A stretch of 64,000 nucleotides of DNA from Campanula takesimana (taxonomy: Eukaryota > Streptophyta > Magnoliopsida > Asterales > Campanulaceae). A program made the position numbers and the translations under genes. Below are positions 45,727 through 56,970 of the stretch, in pieces; positions within the stretch are counted from its first letter, which is position 1; every line of letters begins with the position of its first letter. The DNA lies in assembly GCA_026119855.1 (NCBI GenBank), contig JAOWBW010000158.1:618976-682975 (forward strand), read 5' to 3'. The notes below the pieces were generated by a model, which saw nothing but the letters and a program-made list of their open reading frames with translations, was not told the DNA's origin and made no database searches.

Positions 45727-47040
45727 ATAGAACCGGTGTGTGTTGATCTTCTAGCCATGGCATGCCCAGATCACTCCGGCCTAGAGTAAAACGATGCTCC
45801 ACCTGCTCGTCAACACACTCACCATTCTCGAAACCTTAGAGGATGAACAAGGAACCTTTTCTTTCACCCTTCAGAATCACATCTGAACCTTTGTAGACAT
45901 CCAGAACTCCACCTTCACCTTTGAAACTGTATCCCTTCTTGTCCAAAAGACTTAGTGATATCAGATTCTTTGCTACTTGTGGAACGTGTCTTACCTTGTT
46001 CAATGTTAGAGATTTATCGCCCAAAGTTCTCACCCTTACGGAGCCCATGCCAACTACCTTGCCGTCTGATCCATTAGCCATATAAATACGGTCTCCATCT
46101 TTCTGCTCGTACGTTGTAAACCGCTCGTTACGCGAACACATGTGATAAGACGCTCCCGAATCTAGAACCCATGCAACTTCATTACACGCTTCTTCTTCGG
46201 TCACTAGAGCACAATCACAATCCTCATCCAGATTGTCACTGCTTGCCGTCGCAGCAGTCGCCTCAGATTTCTGCTGCTCTCTCTTCTTTTTGGGACAATC
46301 GGTTTTACAATGCCCTTTCTCCTTCCAAAAACTACAGATATCTCCAGGTTTTGGACCACATCTAGAACCTCCGTTCCTTCGACCATGCCCTCCGCAACCA
46401 AACCTGATGACTGAGATTCTCTACTAGAACCACTCGCCTTTCGGCGCAGTTCTCTAGTCTTCAGACCAGACTTTACTTGCTCCAGAGTAATTATCTATTT
46501 GTTCAGACATGAATCAACATATGATTCATATGACAACGATAGAGATACCAGAAAAAATAAAGCAGCATCCTCATCCTCAATTTTCACCACTATATTACGC
46601 AATTCAAGTAATAGAGCAGAAAATCGATCTAGATGATCCTTGATAGGCGTACCTTCAGACATATGGAAAGTGAATAGCTTCTTCTTCATATAGAGCTTGT
46701 TGGTTAGAGACACCATCAAATATATCTTCTCTAACATCAGCCACAAGCCTCCCGCTGTTTCTTGATCCGCTACTTCCGCTAAGATCTCATCATCAAGACT
46801 CATGATAATCATTGAATGAGCCTTCTCATCCAATACTACCATGTCTGCAGCCTTCTTCGAATCCTTTGCTGTGGGAACGACCTCTGCCTTACCTTTTAGA
46901 TCCTTGTGATCCCTAATTGCAGTAGCCACTGGAGCCCACAAACTTTATCTTTGCAACATGGCTCTCATCTTGATCTGCCATAAACTAAAATTGTTCTTCC
47001 CATCAAACTTGTGGATTTTCTGGTCCATCCCGGAATCCAT
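45727..47040 (-). pseudogene. family B gag-protease, copy 2 (uninterrupted)
   Basis: Minus strand, start at 47040 (MDSGMDQKIHKFDGKNNFSLW). An in-frame stop at 46945-46947 follows KMRAMLQR. Then come the UBN2 gag (to 46495), a zinc-knuckle zone with frame changes, and protease WVLDSGASYHMCSR (from about 46180). The protein then turns to unrelated sequence after GMPWLEDQHTPVL, and the internal region ends at 45382. With only 1.7 kb between LTRs, this copy shows that B lacks pol downstream of protease by descent, not by a local accident. Confidence 0.85.
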
Positions 47041-47099
47041 CTCTTTTATCGCAGCAGAATGCCCTGATCTTTTTCAACTAACCAGGCTCTGGTGCCATT

Positions 47100-47646
47100 T
47101 GTTAGTAAATCAGACCCAAGAGATAGCAAATAACAATGAACGTAAATCAACACAGAATATACGTGGTTCACCAATCTCAATTGGCTACCTCCACGGGCAA
47201 AGGGAAACAGATATTATTATGGCGGAGAAACAATTACAAAAAGATGATGATGACACTAATATATGTTTGCACGAACTTTGATCACAAAGTTCCTAGCTAT
47301 ACAAATCCCTAGTACTAGAATTATTTATCTCTCTCTCTCTCTATGTCTTTGATCACGCAAGAAACAAATACTACTTTATGGCTAGTATTTATTGAGATTT
47401 AAAGACCTAATTCAGAATATAGAAGGAGTCCTAAATCAAATCCTTAAATGACTTGATTTACTTTCTACGCAAGCCAGAACAGTGCCGAAATCCGAAATTT
47501 CCGAACTTGCCTTGGTCCTCCCGGGTCTAGGACAAGGACCGACCGAACCCAAGCTTGTCTCACCGCACCCTTGCTGCTACCCGGCCGGATCATGTGCTGC
47601 TACTTTGCACTTCTTTTTTCTTTTTCAAAATCATCTTGCTCTAACA
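47100..47646 (-). repeat. family B LTR, third copy
   Basis: 547 bp; PBS-like TGGCACCAGAGCC (minus strand) lies just left of it. Confidence 0.9.
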
Positions 47647-48432
47647 ATCTCCACCTTGATTTTGAATCTCCCCAAATAATTCAGATACACGAGCTTTCGA
47701 CATAGCCTCCACCTTGAGCCACATCCCTCGTACCAGGTTTTTTAACCTTTGCCTCAGTCTGTCTTTCGTTAAAGACACTAGATTTTGTGCACCATGTATC
47801 TTCAAGACACTCAGAATTTGCCTCACCAGACAAACAACTTTGTCCTCTGGACAATCAGATTTTCTGAATGCAATGTATCCTATGGACACCCAGACGTGCA
47901 CCTATGGGCACTCAGAATCGCCTCAACGGGAGACTAACAGGCATTCAGTTGTGGCCCATCCAGTCGATATTGGATCATGCCAACCATGACTGATAGAACC
48001 GGTGTGTGTTGATCTTATAGCCGTGGCATGCCCAGTTCACTCCGGTCTAGAGTAAAACGATGCTCCACCTACTCGTCAACACCCTCACCGTTCTCGAAAC
48101 CTTAGAGGATGAACAAGGAACCTTTTCTTTCACCCTTCAGAATCACATCTAAACCTTTCTAGACATCCAGAACTCCACCTTCACTTTTGAAACTGTATCC
48201 CTTCTTGTCCAACCGACTTAGTGATATCAGATTCTTTGCTACTTGTGGAACGTGTCTTACCTTATTCAATGTGAGAAATTTATCACCCGAAGTTCTCACC
48301 CTTACGGAGCCCATGCCAACTACCTCGCAGTCTGATCCATTAGCTATATAAATACGGTCACCATCTTTCTGCTCATACGTTGTAAACTGCTCCTTGCGCG
48401 AACACATGTGATAAGACGCTCCCGAATCTAGA
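47647..48432 (-). pseudogene. family B internal region 3, partial
   Basis: It keeps the protease/pre-integrase stretch (WVLDSGASYHMCSRKEQF to GYSFKSEGGVLDV) and the 3' end, but the gag half is gone. The protease joins the next LTR within ACCCA (48433-48437). Confidence 0.85.
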
Positions 48433-48967
48433 ACCCAAGAGATAGCAAATAACAATGAACGTAAATCAACACAGAATATACGTGGTTCACCAATCTCAAT
48501 TGGCTACCTCCACAGGCAAAGGGAAACAGATATTATTATGGCGGAGAAACAATTACAAAAAGATGATGATCACACTAATCTATGTTTGCACGAACTTTGA
48601 TCACAAAGTTCCTAGATATACAAATCCCTAGTACTAGAATTATTTATATCTCTCTCTCTCTCTATGTCTTTGATCACGCAAGAAACAAATACTACTTTAT
48701 GGCTAGTATTTATTGAGATTTAAAGACCTAATTCAGAAGATAGAAGGAGTCCTAAATCAAATCCTTAAATGACTTGATTTACTTTCTACGCAAGCCAGAA
48801 CAGTGCCGAAATCTGGAATTTCCAAACTCGCCTTGGTCCGCCCGGGTCTAGGACAAGGTCCGACCGAACCCAAGCTTGTCTCACCGCACCCTTGCTGCTA
48901 CCCGGCCGGATCATGTGCTAGTACTTTGCACTTATTTTTTCTTCTTCAAAATCATCTTGCTCTAACA
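48433..48967 (-). repeat. family B LTR, fourth copy (first bases missing)
   Basis: It lacks about 14 bp at its left edge and ends GCTCTAACA before the duplication ACATG. Confidence 0.9.
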
Positions 48968-49137
48968 ACATGTTTTGTGCTTTGTTTATCTGTTGCATGT
49001 ATATAGATATATATATATTTTCTATTTTTTTTTACTAATTTTTTTTTTATTTTCCTCCTTGCTCGCCTTTTTGCCGCCTGCCTCTCACCTCACTTTTCGA
49101 TTTTTCTAAATACCTCTCGCCTTTGGCCTTTGACAAC

Positions 49138-49730
49138 TATGGTATTGACAGTGAGTTCTTAACCGTGACTTTATTTAACTATTTTATTAAATCTATAATT
49201 GATGATTCAACATGATTCATGACCCAGACATAATGGAGCACTCTGCTTGTCAGGGGCGGACACAAGGTGTGTGTTGGATGTGGCAGTGAACACCCCAAAA
49301 TTCTGTTCACAATTGATTTTTATTTTTTTTAATTTAGTACTAAGCGCACCACCCCCTCCCTTTACAGCTGCCCACCCCTTTGCAAAAGAAAAGAAAAGAA
49401 CAAAAAACAACGCTGACAAACCTAACAAGTGCAGCAAAAAAAAAAACCGAGAGAGAAGAAAGAAACGCGGAGTAACCAACAACACCGTCGAGCTCCGCCT
49501 CCACCACCAGCCCACCTCCACGCTACACCTCCCCCTCCATATCTTCGATCTTAGTTTTCTTGTAAGTTTTAATTTTTGGGATTTCAATTTAGCGGTTTTA
49601 TTGTTGAGTAATTTAGATTTATTGATTTAGGGTTTTATTGTTGATTAATTTTAGATTCTGATTTAGGGTTTTCAAATGAGATTTTTTATATGACTTAGGG
49701 TTCATATTATTGATTTATTCAATTGAGATT
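49138..49730. other. unassigned sequence with a possible hAT end
   Basis: CAGGGGCGGACACAAGG at 49252 resembles the end of hAT MITEs such as the one at 20343, but no matching end was found before the copia insertion at 49731. The opposite-strand ORFs at 49207 and 49247 are not convincing. Confidence 0.35.
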
Positions 49731-49803
49731 TGTTGGAATAAAGGACCAACCGGGACTAGACTTCAGAGCAAAAAGGAAGAAATTCGTCGGAGGGACTGAT
49801 GGT

Positions 49804-49913
49804 CTAGGCGACCGCCTAGAACCATTGTGGGCGACCGCCCACTTAATCAGATTGTTCATCCGCCAGGAGCAGTTTCTGGGCGACCGCCCAGGGGCATTGT
49901 GGGCGACCGCCCA
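49804..49913 (+). repeat. GC-palindrome tetrad, copia A LTR
   Basis: TCTAGGCG-AC-CGCCTAGA (49803-49820, 8-bp perfect arms), GTGGGCG-AC-CGCCCAC (49827-49842), CTGGGCG-AC-CGCCCAG (49876-49891) and TGGGCG-AC-CGCCCA (49900-49913). The pair step is 23 bp and pair-to-pair 72 bp. Arms differ among the four copies yet pair. Confidence 0.9.
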
Positions 49914-50311
49914 AGTGTCGGGAGTGGTCGAAACTGGGTCGGATTTTAAGCCAAATTTCGGGTTCCTTTGTTCATCTAGGGTTAGGTTTTCATTCTTGGG
50001 TGCATATTAAAGCATAGTTCCACCCCTAAACTTATTGTAACTTCAAGATAACATATTATAGTGCAAGATCCTGGCTTGGTAGTGCCCCCAGACGTAGTCA
50101 AGCATATTGACGAACTGGGTAAACAATTTATGTGTCTTTTGCTTCGTTATTTTTCTTGTGCTTTGTTTGTGTGCCATTATTTTTCTTGGGGTTATTGCTT
50201 GGGTTGTGAGGGTCTAATCCACAACAACTGGTATCAGGAGCTCTGGTTGGAGATCAGGGTTAATCGATCGATTGGTTTTTCGGACGATTGGGGTTTGTCA
50301 AGCAATCAAGA

Positions 50312-53068
50312 ATGGGAAAGGATAAACAAGCGGTGGAGAAATTTGATGGTTCTGACTACGGGTTTTGGAGGATGCAAATAGAGGATCTCTTGTACAACAA
50401 AGATCACTATAAGCCTCTAAAGGGAGTCAAGCCAGAAGGAGAAAAGCAAGAAGATTGGGATCTCATGGATCAGAAAGCCCTAGGGGTGGTTAGATCTACT
50501 TTGTTGAAGTGGATCGCAAAGACTACCAAGAAGGCGAAGAGCACAAAGGAGCTATTGGATTATCTTACTGAGAGATTTGAAACTCCATCTGCTACAAACA
50601 AGGTTGATTTGATACGCAAGATGGGTAGTCTCAAGATGTAAGAGGGAGGATCCTTAGCTAAACACATCGATGAGTTTATGGATGTTATAGACTCATTGAC
50701 TGCGTTGGATATTACGTTTGATGATGAGGTTCATGCGTGTTTGTTGCTGGCGTCTTTACCAGGAAGTTGGAGCGGAATGGTGACAGCGATCAATGCTTCA
50801 GCGGGTAAGAACAAATTGAAGTATGATGATGTTAAAGACTTTCTGTTGGGCGAGGAAAATTGTTTGAAGAAATTGGGGACATCGTCTACTTCGGGATCGG
50901 CCTTAGCTACTACTAGCAGGGGAAGGACGGGTACTAGCAATAAAGGGAGAACTGAATCAAGGGAAAACGTAGTGGGTGGTAAGGGCAAGGCCGTGGAGAT
51001 CAGAGATAAACCAAGGGTCGCGAAAGGATCGGTGCAGTGTTATCATTGCAAGGAGTTAGGACACTACAAGAAGGATTGTCCCAATCGTGGGGGCAATTCG
51101 GTGAATGACACAGTCGAAGGTGGTGATGTACTGGTTCTGAGTGTTAGTAGTGCACTAGAATCATGGGTGCTGGATTCGGGGGCATCATTCCACTCTTACG
51201 GGCATGCAGAAGAGATGGAGAATTATACTTCCGGTGATTTCGGTAAGGTCTATCTGGCGGATGGCGAGCCTTTGGAAATCAAGGGGAAGGGGGATGTCAG
51301 AATAGGAGCATCGGACGGGAAGGTCCTATATCTATACGGGGTCAGACACATTCCGGGTTTGAAAAAGAACCTGCTTTCAGTTGGGTAGTTGGATGAAGAA
51401 GGTTACAAGGTAACTTTTGGCTGCAGGAACTGGGTTATTACCAAGGAGGATTCTGAGATCGCTCGGGATAATAAAGAGGGGACATTGTATTTGGCGAATA
51501 ACACCAAGGCAAGTATCGCAGTGGCATCAGCCAAGGGTGATACAGATTTGTGGCACTGTCGATTGGGTCACATAAGTGAGAAGGGGATGAAAGTACTTTG
51601 CTCAAAGGGAAGACTACCGGGTTTGAAGACAATCGACGTGGGGATCTGTGAAGATTGTGTGTTTGGCAAACAGGCGAGGAGTAATTTCTCAAGGACAGGT
51701 AGGCTTTGAGGGAAGCAAAGTTGGATTTGGTCCACACGGATTTGTTGGGGCCGGCCCCGGTAACTTCTCTAGGTGGTGCGTCATATTACATGACCTTTAT
51801 TGATGATTCGACAAGGAAAGTCTGGGTTTATTTCTTAAAACACAAAGATGAGGCATTCGAGGTGTTTAAGAAATGGAAGGCTTTGGTGGAGAATCAGACA
51901 GGTCTTAAGCTTAAATGCTTGAGATCAGATAATGGTGGGGAGTATGAGCTCGGGGAGTTCAAGGAATATTGTGCAGCGAATGGCATTCGCATGGAGAAGA
52001 CTCCAAAGGGCACAACACAATGGGGTTGTAGAGAGGATGAACAGGACATTGAACGAGCGGGATAGAAGTATGAGGTTGAAGTGTGGACTTCCGAAGACGT
52101 TCTGGGCATATGCAGTTGACACGGCAGCTTTCTTGATCAATTGGGGACCATCGGTACCATTGGGGAATGAAAGTCCAGAGGAAGCATGGAGTGGCAAGCA
52201 GGTAAATCTGTCCTTTCTTCGCATATTTGGCTGCGTTTCATATGTTCATATTGATTCTGCTGATAGAACTAAATTAGATGCAAAGTCTGTAAAATGTACG
52301 TTTATTGGGTATGGCGGGGATGACTTCGGGATAAGTTTTGGGATGACCAAAACCATAAAATTATTCGTAGTCGAGATGTGGTATTCAATGAACAGGTGTT
52401 GTACAAGGACAGAAAGGGGGCATCTGATGATATTAGTTCGGAACCGGAGGTTGTAGAGGTGTATATTCTAGACTCGGGTGGGAGCAGGACGGTTCATGAT
52501 GACCATGGTCAGGGGGTCACTGAAGATGAACCACATACTCCAGAACCGGATATTCCGCTGCATAGATCCAGCAGATTGCGTGGATCACCTGACAGGTATA
52601 CTCCTTCAAATTACTATTTGTTGCTGACAGATAGTGGTGAGCCGTAATGTTATGCGGAGGCTGTTCGTAGTGCACTTTGTGATAAGTGGAAAGCTGCGAT
52701 GGATGATGAGATGGACTCATTGAAGGCCAATAAAACTTGGGAGTTGATTAAAATGCCTAAGGGGAAGAAGGCATTTCATAACAAGTGGGTTTACAGGATC
52801 AAGGAGGAAGCAAACGGCAGTAAGCGTTACAAGGCAAGGTTGGTTGTAAAAGGGTTTCAGCAAAAGTACGGTATTGACTACACCGAGGTATTCACTCCTG
52901 TTGTGAAAATGGCCACTATCAGAATGGTTCTGGGGATAGTAGTGGTGGATAACTTGTTGCTGGAACAGATGGATGTAAAGACGGCCTTTCTTCATGGGGA
53001 TTTGGAGGAAGAAATTTACATGGTACAACCAGAGGGTTACTTGTCTAAGGGTAGCGAGGAACAGGTTT
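50312..53068 (+). pseudogene. copia A gag-pol (gag, protease, integrase, start of RT)
   Basis: Starts MGKDKQAVEKFDGSDYGFWRM. Gag stop at 50639-50641; knuckle CYHCKELGHYKKDC; protease WVLDSGASFHS (DSG intact); stop TAG at 51386-51388 after KKNLLSVG; pre-integrase HCRLGHISEKGM; a frame break near 51700; integrase core with HTDLLGP, RSDNGGEY and VVERMNRTL (D,D,E all present but split by a frameshift near 52025). Another frame change near 52330, a TAA at 52645-52647, then RT with KWVYRIKEE, KARLVVKGFQQKYGIDYTEVFTP and MDVKTAFLHGDLEEEIYM. It breaks before YVDD. Wording is TNT1/Tork-like. Dead copy. Confidence 0.9.
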
Positions 53069-53486
53069 TGACACGCCCCCAGGCCCCGGGATCCCCTAAT
53101 AGAACCTTGAACCTGGATGCGCGTGACTAACAAGGAACAAGAAACTAACAAGAAACTGGATGACAAATGTTAACGAACTGACATGATATATATACTCTAG
53201 AGTAAGGAGCTAAACTAGCTCACAACACGAGTTCTAGATAGGAAAATTTAAACCAAACTTGATTATACACAGCGGAAACATGCCTAGCACATATGCTGGC
53301 ATTACAAGATGTCTAGAGAAACAAGAGACAACAAGTCTACCCAAAAATACTGAGTTACAAAACCCATAATACATCGTCCTTACCAAAGTGTAAAAGGACC
53401 ACGATTCCCAAAAGAATAACCACCTGCGTAGTAAGCTCCCTGCTATGTCGAGCCTCGTTGCGCACTATCACTAGCTTTCCTTTGAT

Positions 53487-55113
53487 CTAAGGAAAACAAA
53501 TAAACAAGGAACGGGGTGAGATAAATCTCAGTAAGCTATTAGATTATTAGATGCAACTACATGACATGTTATCATGCAATTCAAGTAGATACTCAAGTAA
53601 TCATGTATCAAGTATCATCAAGTAACAAGTATATGAGAGGCTAAGCCACTCCTCAAGTAGCACATAAGGCTAAACAAGCAAGTTATAAAGGATATTGCTT
53701 CCTTCTTTATCCCTCCCAAGAATACCATTGTTGTCGTAGCTTGTATTACTTTGAAAATCACGATCAATATCAAGAAACTGCTTATTCAGTATATATCAGA
53801 AGACCCGGTAACCAGTGTCATTCCCAAGATCAAGACTCACGAGGTGTTCAAGAGTTTAGCATTCACTTAAGTCAGGCGTATTGCTCCAACCAAGGAAGCT
53901 ATGCCCTTACTATGGCCGGTAGTAAGGGGTCAAGCGCAAATACATAGGGACCCGATTATCACTTAAGCCCCAGCTCTCGCGATAAGCGTGAACCTATATA
54001 TTTCCGAACAAGCAAGGAGAACCAGCTGGACTCACACAAGAATGTACAAGTAGATATTTACTTGAACTACGGGAGGAGAACTAATCCAAAAGTAGTGGAC
54101 TAGGTCAACAAGGAACATGCTTCAAGTAATCAAGAAGTCACATTGTTATCAAGCAACTATATGCAATGTTTGCACACACACAACAAGAACATGTCTCATA
54201 CAAGTTAGTGCTTGTTCATAGCACTTTCTAGTTCATTACCATACATATGTATTGGCATCAAATCATGTACAAGATTTTATTATCTTATATTCAAGTCTTA
54301 ATCCAATTCTTTGGATGTTCAAGTCATGTACAAGATTTTATTGTCTTATATTTCAAGTTATAATTCCAATCTTTGGACATTCAAGCATGTATAAGAGCTA
54401 TACATTTACTCTTACAAAATCCTAATCCTATTCTTAGGATGTTCAAGTCTAAAACTTTGTTCCAATGCCCCTAAGGTGCACAATCATTGGTTTCAAGACA
54501 AGTATAACACATTAGTGCTTGTTCATAGCACTTTCAAGACATAAAGAAGAGTTACTACTCTTATACTTAAGTTCTCATTTTAATTCAATAAGCACTCATG
54601 TTCAAGACCAAGTTCTAATGCCCCAAAAGATACATATACACTTGCTAGGACATCTTATGCCTTAGGAGGGGTAAGCTTTCATTTCAATTTAGATTTAAAA
54701 CACTTTTATTGAAACAGGGGACCGGGCGGGCGCCTACTATGGACCGGGCGACCGCTCATTAAAGCACTTTTGAAACCATAACTTCTGATGAAATGGGCGG
54801 GCGCTTGGTACCTATGTGGGCGGGCGCCTGGTACAAATTCCAGCAAACACCAAATTTCTTTCCAAGCCTAAAATTCTCCGTCCCACGCGTAGGAGTAACT
54901 TTTTACTAACATATTAACAACCCCAAAAGTGCATAACATTCTCAATTCACCTATTTCAAGTTCATTCATTATTTTTACACAGAGGGTTATACTCCCTTTG
55001 TCCCAAATTTACAAGTATCACAAAAATCGCCCCAAACACAAAATTGACAAGCACAAGTATCAAAAATAACATATATGAATGTTATTACAAGCAAGGGGGA
55101 GCTAATAACTTAC
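53487..55113 (-). promoter_or_regulatory. candidate LTR intron, minus-strand copy
   Basis: On the minus strand: donor GTAAGTTATT at 55113, hairpin TGAGATTTATCTCA (53517-53530) and acceptor TTGTTTTCCTTAG ending at 53487. Length 1,627 bp, close to the 1,645 bp of the solo LTR. Confidence 0.45.
54723..54830 (-). repeat. GC-palindrome tetrad, minus-strand gypsy LTR
   Basis: CGGGCG-GG-CGCCTA (54723), CGGGCG-AC-CGCTCA (54745), TGGGCG-GG-CGCTTG (54794) and TGGGCG-GG-CGCCTG (54817). Spacing 22, 49, 23. Confidence 0.8.
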
Positions 55114-55130
55114 ATAGTCCGAAATCAAGG

Positions 55131-56111
55131 TGTAGATACCCCGGGGAAAGCCACGGCTTTAGGCTATGAGCGCGTGAGTTATCCTAGGATGTCTAACTTG
55201 ATTTTAGATTGTTTAGAGTCGCCACCTATATTTTGAGGAACATAAGAAAAACCTATTGATAATAGCCTAAATTTGATTATGAAAACAGAGATTCTTTGTT
55301 TGGAGGTTCGGGGGTTAGATTACGAGATGGGAAGTACCGAAACACCCATCTCGCCCAACTAAAGTTGGTCTTGCTTGATCAAAATCTATATGAATGAAAA
55401 TGTTCTTCTTCTTTTTCTTTAAATCATAAAAGGGGGGTTTAAAATAGAGTTTGGAATGTAGGAGATAACTCCTTAACCAACCTCAATGAGATGAGGTGAT
55501 CATTAGAGTCATGTCCCAAAATTATTTGGGTGATTGCACATTTGATTAGAGTAAAAGAGAGAGAGGAGATGAAGTAGAAAAGAAAGGAAAAGTTGGACTT
55601 TTACCTACAATTTGAAGACCTTCAAATATTGCTTGATGAGATCCTTGGAGAACCTTTAGAAAGTGGTTTTGGTATAGTTTTTGTAAGTTCAATTTTTCGG
55701 TCCTTGAAAATGGAGGTAAAGGGAGGTTTTTATAGGTGAAAGAGGGGTGTTTTTGGTTCCAAAACTCAGTCACCAAGAAATCCTTCCCGGGCAAAATCCT
55801 GTAAATTGAGCAAGGGAGAGAATCCTGGCCAGAAATCTGTAACTGACGCCCAGAGGCGCGCGCTTCCTACTTTGGGGGCGGGAGGCGCGCGCGCCTGGAT
55901 CCTCCTGTCGGAGGCGCGCGACTCAGAGATGGCAATTTTGACAGAATGGACTAGAAAGTCAGCCCTGTTATTCAGTTTAGTCCCTAGACTTAATGAAGTC
56001 AGTCAGGAACTTAACAGAAGTGACAGAAACTAACGAGAAACACTTAAAATGAGGAGAAACACAAGATCAAATGTGCAATCAGGGTGAGCGGTCCAAGGTG
56101 GGGTGTCTACA
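55131..56111 (-). repeat. 3' LTR of a minus-strand Tat-like gypsy element
   Basis: 981 bp with ends TGTAGATACCCC and GGGGTGTCTACA (12-bp near-inverted termini). To its right on the minus strand lies GCCGAGGGGCTC, a likely polypurine tract. Left flank CAAGG would be one half of the duplication; the other lies outside the window. The whole element spans 55131 to beyond 64000. Confidence 0.75.
55854..55925. repeat. AGGCGCGCG triad, 29-bp spacing, in Tat LTR
   Basis: Copies at 55854, 55883 and 55912. The middle one is a perfect palindrome AGGCGCGCGCGCCT. Two copies with the same 29-bp step occur inverted at 57253/57282 and three direct ones at 62714/62743/62772 (62743-62772 is 29). Confidence 0.85.
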
Positions 56112-56299
56112 GAGCCCCTCGGCGACGTGGATTGCAAAGAAAAACGCGTCGACGAAAGTTAAAAAACACCCGCCGAGGACATCACCAAGAAAAAGCAAAG
56201 ACTCGATGAAAGTAGGAATTTGAAATTGCGAGAGGTAGTGGTGCGCTCCCTGTGTGAGCGGATTTTGTTGATAGAGGGGGTGGCATGATTTGTTAGGTG

Positions 56300-56970
56300 A
56301 ACCTGCCGGCTAAATATGTTGAATGAGGCCGTTAGTGAAACCTTGAGGAGGCCGTTGGTGAACCTTTGAGGACGAATCCGTTAGTGAAATTCGTTGATGA
56401 GGCCGTTGGTGAACCTTTAAAGAGGCCGTTAGTGAACCTTTGGAGAGGCCGTTAGTGAACCTTTGGAGAGGCCGAATCCGTTAGTGAAATTCGTTGATGA
56501 GGCCGTTAGTGAACCTTTGAAGAGGCCGTTAGTGAACCTTTGGAGAGGCCGTTAGTGAACATTTGAAGACGAATCCGTTAGTGAAATCCGTTGATGAGGC
56601 CGTTAGTGAACCTTTGAAGAGGCCGTTAGTGAACCTTTGAGGAGGCCGTTAGTGAACCTTTGAAGACGAATCCGTTAGTGAAATCCGTTGATGAGGCCGT
56701 TAGTGAACCTTTGAAGAGGCCGTTAGTGAACCTTTGAAGAGGCCGTTAGTGAACCTTTGAAGACGAATCCGTTAGTGAAATCCGTTGATGAGGCCGTTAG
56801 TGAACCTTTGAAGACGAATCCGTTAGTGAAATCCGTTGATGAGGCCGTTAGTGAACCTTTGAAGACGAATCCGTTAGTGAAATCCGTTGATGAGGCCGTT
56901 AATGAACCTTTGAAGAGGCCGTTAGTGAACCTTTGAGGACGAATCCGTTAGTGAAATTCGTTGATGAGGT
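56300..56970 (+). repeat. tandem repeats of a 23-bp and 51-bp type
   Basis: A basic unit GAGGCCGTTAGTGAACCTTT (about 23 bp) alternates with GACGAATCCGTTAGTGAAAT, giving a higher-order unit of about 51 bp. They lie between the 3' LTR and the antisense gene, a place where Tat elements often carry tandem repeats. Confidence 0.85.

Larger units (their letters stand above)
26965..48967 (-). mobile_element. tandem array of copia family B (gag-protease only), one TSD
   Basis: Four LTR copies (26965-27510, 44847-45381, 47100-47646, 48433-48967) alternate with three internal regions, all on the minus strand. The whole is bounded by a single duplication ACATG (26960-26964, 48968-48972). Each internal region codes at most for gag and protease and then ends at the polypurine tract (minus strand AAGGTGGAGAT). 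Integrase, RT and RNase H are absent even where nothing is inserted, so the family relies on other elements. The first internal region holds the family C array. Confidence 0.9.
26073..49137. mobile_element. possible small TIR element, split by copia arrays
   Basis: Edges read GTTGTCAAAG at 26073 and CTTTGACAAC ending at 49137, with GC-rich 'GCCTCGCC'-like sequence next to both. Without the inserted solo LTR and copia arrays only about 0.6 kb is left. I could not find a clear target duplication, so the element is tentative. Confidence 0.35.
49731..53068 (+). mobile_element. Ty1/copia element A (Tork/TNT1-like), 3' part displaced
   Basis: 5' LTR 49731-50226 (496 bp, TGTTGGAATAAAGG...CCACAACA), a PBS-like TGGTATCAGGAGC (50229; one extra G), gag, protease, integrase and the first half of RT. 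The element is interrupted at 53069 by a minus-strand gypsy LTR; its remaining part and 3' LTR are not in the window. Confidence 0.9.
53069..55130 (-). mobile_element. gypsy LTR on minus strand (LARD/solo-LTR family), cut by Tat element
   Basis: Plus strand starts TGACACGCCCCCAGG, the complement of the family's 3' LTR end. Landmarks follow in inverted order: hairpin (53517), TCCAGCTGG block (54023), stem-loop ladder (about 54160-54620), palindromes (54723-54830) and the donor (complement of GTAAGTT at 55113). The LTR's first part (TGTAACGCCC) is absent because another LTR begins at 55131. Candidate left duplication GGTTT (53064-53068). Confidence 0.85.

Noticed and set aside
49207..49630. Overlapping 126/127-codon ORFs on both strands
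   Set aside because: Low-complexity K/R/F-rich translations in A- and T-rich sequence; no family resemblance.
50731..50988. Minus-strand ORF opposite copia A gag
   Set aside because: Antisense shadow of gag; no independent signal.
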